From Phanerodontia chrysosporium (Eukaryota > Basidiomycota > Agaricomycetes > Polyporales > Phanerochaetaceae), in contig MJGA01000052.1 in NCBI GenBank assembly GCA_001910725.1, forward strand, positions 1 to 64,000: 64,000 nucleotides of DNA. Direction: 5' to 3'. The position numbers and the translations under genes are program-made. The notes below the pieces were generated by a model. It searched no databases. It saw only the letters and a program-made list of their open reading frames with translations, and was not told the DNA's origin. Below, piece after piece: positions 58,941 through 64,000 of this stretch. How positions within the stretch are numbered: position 1 is the first letter of the stretch; every line of letters begins with the position of its first letter.

Positions 58941-61900
58941 TCATCGGGGTATGGAGTCCGAGAGTGGACCGGGCTTTTCGGGGTACCGGAGATGGAAGTC
59001 CACAATGTGTTCCTGAGCATGCTCTAGCTTGCTTGCCGGAATCCATTCGAACTCTTCGTCGGTGTTTTCATATCCTAACCAGCGGACCTTGTAGAGGAGA
59101 GGGCATCTCCGACGCTTGTCGATCTTGGAGTCTACGATCTCAGAGATCTCGTATTCGAGGTCTCCGTCGATTTCGACCGGAGGTGGCGGAGATGTAATCC
59201 GACCTGGAATAGAGCTAGAAAGGTGAGGTTCTAACATGGATATGTGGTACACGGGGTGTACGGTGCGGAATTCGCGGGGTAGCTGCAGCGTATAGGACTG
59301 CGGGCCAACCTTTGCGATGACCTTGTAAGGGCTAAGCATTTTCTCCGCAAGCTTCGGAGATGGACGGGTAGTCCGAAAGTGCTTGGCCTTAACGAAGACC
59401 ATGTCTCCGACCTGGAGGTCAGGTGGAGGTGATCTCCGGACATCGGCGGGTCCTTGGTAGCGCTTCTGAGCTTCCGCGATCTGTGTCCGGAGCTCCGAGT
59501 GGAGCTCGTGGAGATCGACGGCAAAGTCGCGAGCGCGAGCGGACGCAATGTCACGCTCGGGGTGCACTGTGAGATTTGGGTGATAACCCTTGTTAGCGAA
59601 GAACGGAGAAATGCCCGTCGTTGCGCTCGGGGCATTGTTGTACGCAAACTCCGCGAGCGGGAGTAACTCCGACCAGTTGTCCTGCTGGTAATTGCAGTAC
59701 ATCCGGAGATACTGCTCGAGAGTCTGGTTAGTACGCTCTGTTTGTCCATCTGCCTCGGGGTGATACCCGGAGGTGTAGTGGAGCTCGATGTCCAGAGCCA
59801 GTGCCAAAGAGCGGAAAAACTGAGAGACAAATTCGGAACCTCGGTTGGAGGTGACATGCGAGGGAACTCCGTGCTTGGAGAAAACATGGAGGATGAACAA
59901 CTTAGCTAGTCCCGGAGCATCAATCTCGTCGTGGGTGGGGATGAAGATTGCCTGCTTTGTGAGGCGATCCACCACTACGAGGATAGCGGAGAATCCGAAG
60001 GACTTCGGAAGATGCTCGATGAAGTCCATGGAGATGGAGTTCCATGGCTTCTCCGGGATCGGAAGTTGCTGCAGAGTTCTGTATGGCTTATGCCGGGGCG
60101 CCTTGGATCTCCTGCAAGTCGTGCAAGACTGGCAGTAGTCCTTGACAAACCCGCGGACACCGGGCCACGTATACTCGCGTCGGAGGAGCTCGAGAGTCTT
60201 GTTAAAGCCGTAATGACCCGCGAGGGGGTGGTCATGCTTGTAACGGAGAACTCGGAGCCGGAGTTCGGGAATGTCGGGGACGTAGATGCGATTATCGAGT
60301 AGAAGTAAACCTGTATTATCAGCGGACCAGCGCGGAGGAAGCGGAGATTGGGAAAGGATAGAAGAAGCAAGGGAATCCGTAGCCAAAGCCTTACGAATAT
60401 CATCGTGCAGTGTTTCCACGTCCATGATGACCACAGCCCGGAGAACCGGAGCTGCGAGGATGGTCGCTCGGAGGGATGCAGCGAGATGTTCGGAGGTGAA
60501 GATCGGCTTGTAGTTGTGCAGATTGACGTTGGCGTAGCCGTTACCTCCCTCTTTAAGGTAGACGTCCCATCGTCGAGTGAGCGCGTCGGGCTTGGTACCC
60601 AGGCGGCCGGGACGGAAGCGAATGACCATGTTGAAGGAGTTCAGAAACTCCGACCACCGGGCTTGTCTCCGGGTCAGAAGTTTCGTCGTGGAGAAGTACT
60701 CCAGGTTCTTGTGGTCGGTGATGACGTCTATGGGGGTAGAGGAGCCTTCGAGGTAGTGCCGCCAGATGCGGAATGCCTCGAAGATGGCTAGCAACTCCTT
60801 GTCGTGAACGTCGTAGTTCAACTCCGGAGTGGAGAACGTCCGGGAATGGAACGCAAGCGGATGAACGCCGTCGTCCGTGACCATGGATAAGATGGCCGCT
60901 AGGGCATAGTCGGACGCATCGGTCTCCACGATCAACGGAGCACCGGGCTTCCACTGCGCCAGTGTCGGAGCGGACGTGAAAGCCTTTTTCAAGGTATCGA
61001 ACGCCTCCTGACACTGCGGAGTCCACTTCCACGGAGTATTCTTCCGGGTGAGACGGGTTAGCGGAACAATGATATCGGAGTAGAAAGGAATGAAGCGACG
61101 ATAGAAATTTGCAAACCCTAGGAAAGACTGGATGTCCTTGACCTTCCGCGGAGTAGGCCAGTCAAGAATAATGTTGACCTTGTCCTCGGACATCGAAAGT
61201 CCGGAGGGGGACAAGATGTATCCGAGGTACTCCACCGAGTCAGTGTGGAACTGACACTTGGGAGCCTTGGCGTAGAGGCCATGCTCGCGGAGTCTGCGGA
61301 GAACTTCGCGGACGTGTTTCTGGTGCTCCTCCGGAGAATCGGAGTAGATGAGGATATCGTCGAGGTAGACGATAACGCATTCATCGAGCAAGTCGCGGAA
61401 AACGTCGTTCATGAATCTCTGGAAAGCGGCAGGGGCGTTAGTAAGACCTTCGGGGATAACCAACCACTCGAATGAGCCGTAGCGCGTGCGGAATGTGGTT
61501 TTCCACTCGTCGCCCTCCACGATGCGGACCAGATGGTACGCATGGCGGAGATCTATCTTGGTGTAGATACGGGCTTTCCCCGGAGCATTCAGGAGATCGG
61601 AGATGAGGGGAAGGGGGTAGTGGTCTTTCTTAGTGATGCGATTCAGAGCGCGGAAGTCCACACAGAGGCGTAAACTTCCGTCCTTCTTCTTGACGAAGAG
61701 GATCGGAGCTCCGTGCGGAGAGGAGGACTGGCGGATAAATCCTGCGGAGAGATTCTTGTCGATGAACTCGCGGAGAGCCTGGAGTTCAGTCGGAGATAGG
61801 GAGTAGAGACGCCCCGGCGTTAGGGGCTTGTCATCTTCCAACTCGATCTTGAGGTCGTAAGGTCGGTGAGGGGGTAAAGTGTAGGCACGTTCCTCGCTGA

Positions 61901-62580
61901 AGACGTCGGCGAAGTCGTGATACTCTGGGGGAACATTGGATAAGTCGAGTGGAGGTGTCGGAGCGGGAGTAGCGGAGTCGGAGACGGCACGCAAGCGGAA
62001 GTGGAACACTTCGGAGCCGGGCAACTGCGAGGCTCGCGCGAATGCGGCTGCTCTGATGAGGGATACAAGAGGAGCTGAGCGGAGTGCAGGTGGAGTGAAA
62101 TCAGAAGACTCGTCGGAAGTGGGGTATTTCTCCGGAGATATGGCCTTATCAGCCGGAGGCGGGGGAACGGAGGGGACTGCAGGCGGAAAGGTGATGGTAC
62201 GGGCTGCCCAGTCAATCGACGGATTGAAGGCGGAGAGCCAGTTGAGACCTAAGACTGCAGTCGACGGAGAGTCGAGTTTAGTAACGTAGAAAGACAAATT
62301 CAGAGTGTTCCCAGTCGGAAAAGTGACCGGAAGATCAACGGAGAAGGAGATGGTCCCTGCAAGAGATCCATCGAAAAGGCGGAGCGGAAGCGGGGGAACG
62401 GACTTGAGCCGGAGATGGTGCCGCTTGGCAAAATCGAAGTCAATGAAACAATGTGAGGAGCCACTGTCTAGCAGCGCAAGAAGAGAAAGGTCGGGGGGTG
62501 CTGTTAGCGGAACATAGAAGGAATGCGATGGAGAAAGAGCGGACGCGTTGAGACGGAGCTCCTCGGATGCACGGGAAGAT
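58941..62580 (-). pseudogene. Chromovirus pol (protease, RT, RNase H, integrase, chromodomain)
   Basis: The protease motif LLALLDSGSSHCFIDFDFAK lies near 62450-62500. RT motifs are LRLCVDFRALNRITKKDHYP and the active site VIVYLDDILIYSD. RNase H starts VETDASDYALAAILSM. The integrase has an H2C2 finger (HDHPLAGHYGFN and CQSCTTCRRSK) and the core SMDFIEHLPKSFGFSAILVV. In that core the second catalytic Asp is replaced by Asn (HVTSNRGSEFV, codon 59844-59846); the glutamate region is YHPEADGQTERTNQTLEQYL. The C-terminal chromodomain (EYEISEIVDSKIDKRRRCPL, YKVRWLGYENTDEEFEW) places it among chromoviruses. The frame is open over 1,118 residues from 62297 and extends upstream in frame into the protease. 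The Asn substitution should abolish integration. Confidence 0.85.
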
Positions 62581-62620
62581 TCAACGCAACTCTCGGCCCG
62601 TGCGGAGCCACGAGAGTTGC

Positions 62621-63802
62621 TCAGGCTTTTGACTCCGAGCTCTGCGGAGTAGCGGAGCTCGTGGTCGTAGCCGAGCGGGCCTTAGCCTGAGAGGCCGTAG
62701 AGGCGGGGTTGGTACAGTCCCGGGCCTTGTGGCCGGGCTTCGCACAGAACATGCACAAGTTGTTTTCGAAACGGCGTTTACGCTCCTCTGGCGTTAGCTT
62801 ACCGTTCTTGTCCAATCCCATAGCCTTAGCTCGGTCAGCGGTGGAGTTGTTGCCGCTGCTGTTGTTTCCGGGCCGCGGCGTGGAGTTTGCCCTCGGGTTC
62901 GGAGTATCATTCCTGCCCCCGGAGTTCGAACCCTTTGCCTGGTTGTTGCTGCTGCTGGACTTAGCAGCCTGGTTGCCATTACCGCTGCTCGACGCGTTGT
63001 TAGAACTGCCTCCGGAGTTATTGCTCCGGGAGCCGGTGTTCTGCGACGAGCTGGCTTTCGGCTGAGATCCCCGTTCGCGGCGGATCTCTTCCTGACGCTC
63101 CCAATATCGCCGGTCGTAGAGTTGGATCAATCTCCGCATTCCGGCCAGCGTTTTAGGCTTGCCAGACGGAGACTCAGAGATCTTGTCCTTGAGCCGGGCT
63201 GGAAGGCCCTTGTAGAGCAAGAAGCACAAGGCCGGCTCGCTCCACTGGACTCAGGATGCTAACCTGTTGAACTCAGCAAGGTATTTTGCGCACGGCTTAT
63301 CGTCGCGCATGGTTAGCGTCTGGAGTTTGGACTCCGCGTCGCCCTCCGGGTCGAAGACTCCGAAGTTTGACTGGAGTTCCTCCACGAAGATGTCCCAGTC
63401 GTCAATCCATTCCGGATCTTCGCCCCTCATGATGGCTGGTTCGAACCAGTCCAACGCAGTACCCTTGAGGTACGAGAGGGCGAAGCTGACCTTGTCCTGA
63501 CCCCGGGCGAAACTCCGGGTGTCAGTCTGGAAGGCCAGTTGACACTGGAGCAGGAAGGTGTTGAGCTTCTGTGGGTCGGAACCATCGAACGGATCAGGCT
63601 TCCGGACCTTCACAGAGCGGGGCGGAGGAGAAGAGGACGTCTTACGAGTTAATCGTTCCAGTACCTCCGCTAGCCGGACTATGTCCGATGGCGGAGCTTC
63701 GTCATTCCTTGGCTCTGAACGTCGAGAGCCGGAACGAGACTGAGAGCCCTCTCTATCCGGGTCGTGCTCTTGGAACGGGTTGTTCGGGGATTCCCGAGGC
63801 AT
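62621..63802 (-). pseudogene. Chromovirus gag with premature stop
   Basis: MPRESPNNPFQEHDPDREGS begins a capsid-type protein (KPDPFDGSDPQKLNTFLLQC, ALSYLKGTALDWFEPAIMRG, AKYLAEFNRLAS). A TGA stop at 63251-63253 interrupts it. The same frame resumes with VQWSEPALCFLLYKGLPARL and a Ser/Asn/Gly-rich linker. A CCHC-like zinc knuckle, CMFCAKPGHKARDC, precedes the end SSESKA at 62621. The stop codon replaces what is probably an Arg codon (CGA) in related elements, a single transition. Gag and pol are in different frames. Confidence 0.8.
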
Positions 63803-63967
63803 GTGGAATTCTGGGACCGGAGGTTCCTCAGAGGCCCGGTTGTCAAAGTAAACCCCGCTACTTACCTTAGTAGCTTAAGTGGGGTTAGACTTGACTGCGA
63901 GTGTGCGAGTGAAGTGGGTGAAAAACGAGGTAGATGATGCTGGGGACTTAAGCCCAGCAGAGCCCGG

Positions 63968-63975
63968 TATATATA
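63968..63975 (-). promoter_or_regulatory. Possible TATA box of the chromovirus
   Basis: TATATATA about 165 bp upstream of the gag ATG. A splice-donor-like GTAAGT lies about 60 bp upstream of that ATG. It may be the 5' LTR promoter, but LTR borders are not defined. Confidence 0.35.
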
Positions 63976-64000
63976 CATGAAGGGGAGGACCCCTGGTACT

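Larger units (their letters stand above)
56827..64000 (-). mobile_element. Ty3/Gypsy chromovirus, decayed, partial at right edge
   Basis: Minus-strand retroelement that interrupts NLR2. From right to left it has gag (63802 down to about 62621), protease, reverse transcriptase, RNase H, integrase and a chromodomain (to 58941). An opposite-strand Zn2Cys6 ORF (57556-58711, +) follows, then a CGGAG-rich non-coding stretch to the junction at about 56826. The right end, including most or all of the 5' LTR, is outside or at the edge of the window, so LTR identity cannot be judged. Confidence 0.85.

Noticed and set aside
63840..64000. Match to the left end of the chromovirus as a paired LTR
   Set aside because: Beyond a general TATA-like similarity I could not align the two ends, and the right end is cut by the window edge.

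Overview
This window is nuclear DNA from a filamentous basidiomycete, most likely an Agaricomycete; a polypore relative is plausible but is my inference. It is GC-rich. Genes are broken by many short introns of about 45-60 nt with GT(A/G)NGT donors and AG acceptors, and the gene families are fungal.

Region 1 (1-35 kb) is mostly housekeeping sequence. In order it holds: a mitochondrial ribosomal protein mL59 gene with single-base frameshifts (1717-2353, +); a frameshifted F-box gene (2853-about 5256, +); a type II myosin heavy chain (5743-13427, -); an uncharacterised broken gene (13815-about 14590, -); ribosomal protein eL38 (15163-15999, -); a berberine-bridge-like FAD oxidase (16212-17714, -); a RING-H2 protein (18133-21561, -); the bifunctional arginine-biosynthesis gene Arg5,6 (23529-26458, +); a disordered unknown protein (26802-28612, -); divergently transcribed elongin C (-) and Ubc13 (+); and the calcineurin catalytic subunit (32609-35003, +).

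Region 2 (35.5-57 kb) is the most interesting part. Two NACHT-NTPase NLR-like paralogs lie in opposite orientation, at 35577-38344 (-) and from 54718 (+). Each is preceded in its own direction of transcription by a metacaspase: a complete gene at 41796-44170 (+) on the right arm and a 3' remnant at 39239-39575 (-) on the left arm. The spacers between metacaspase and NLR also resemble each other. The locus is therefore an inverted duplication of a metacaspase-to-NLR module around a single-copy Utp16/Bud21 gene. On the right arm the spacer between metacaspase and NLR was invaded by an element of about 9.9 kb with 42-43 bp terminal inverted repeats (44662-54599). It carries two convergent genes, a DUF6589-like protein and a RecQ-like helicase. 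A complete hAT transposon with a perfect 8-bp target duplication is nested just inside its left terminus.

Region 3 (56.8-64 kb) is a Ty3/Gypsy chromovirus in minus orientation that truncates the right-arm NLR. It shows inactivating changes: a stop in gag and loss of an integrase catalytic Asp. At its 3' end, on the opposite strand, lies a spliced ORF with a canonical Zn2Cys6 zinc cluster, itself interrupted by a stop codon. The element runs off the right edge of the window.

Taken together, a conserved housekeeping block adjoins a plastic block in which a candidate cell-death module (metacaspase plus NLR) has been duplicated, partly lost and invaded by at least three mobile elements.
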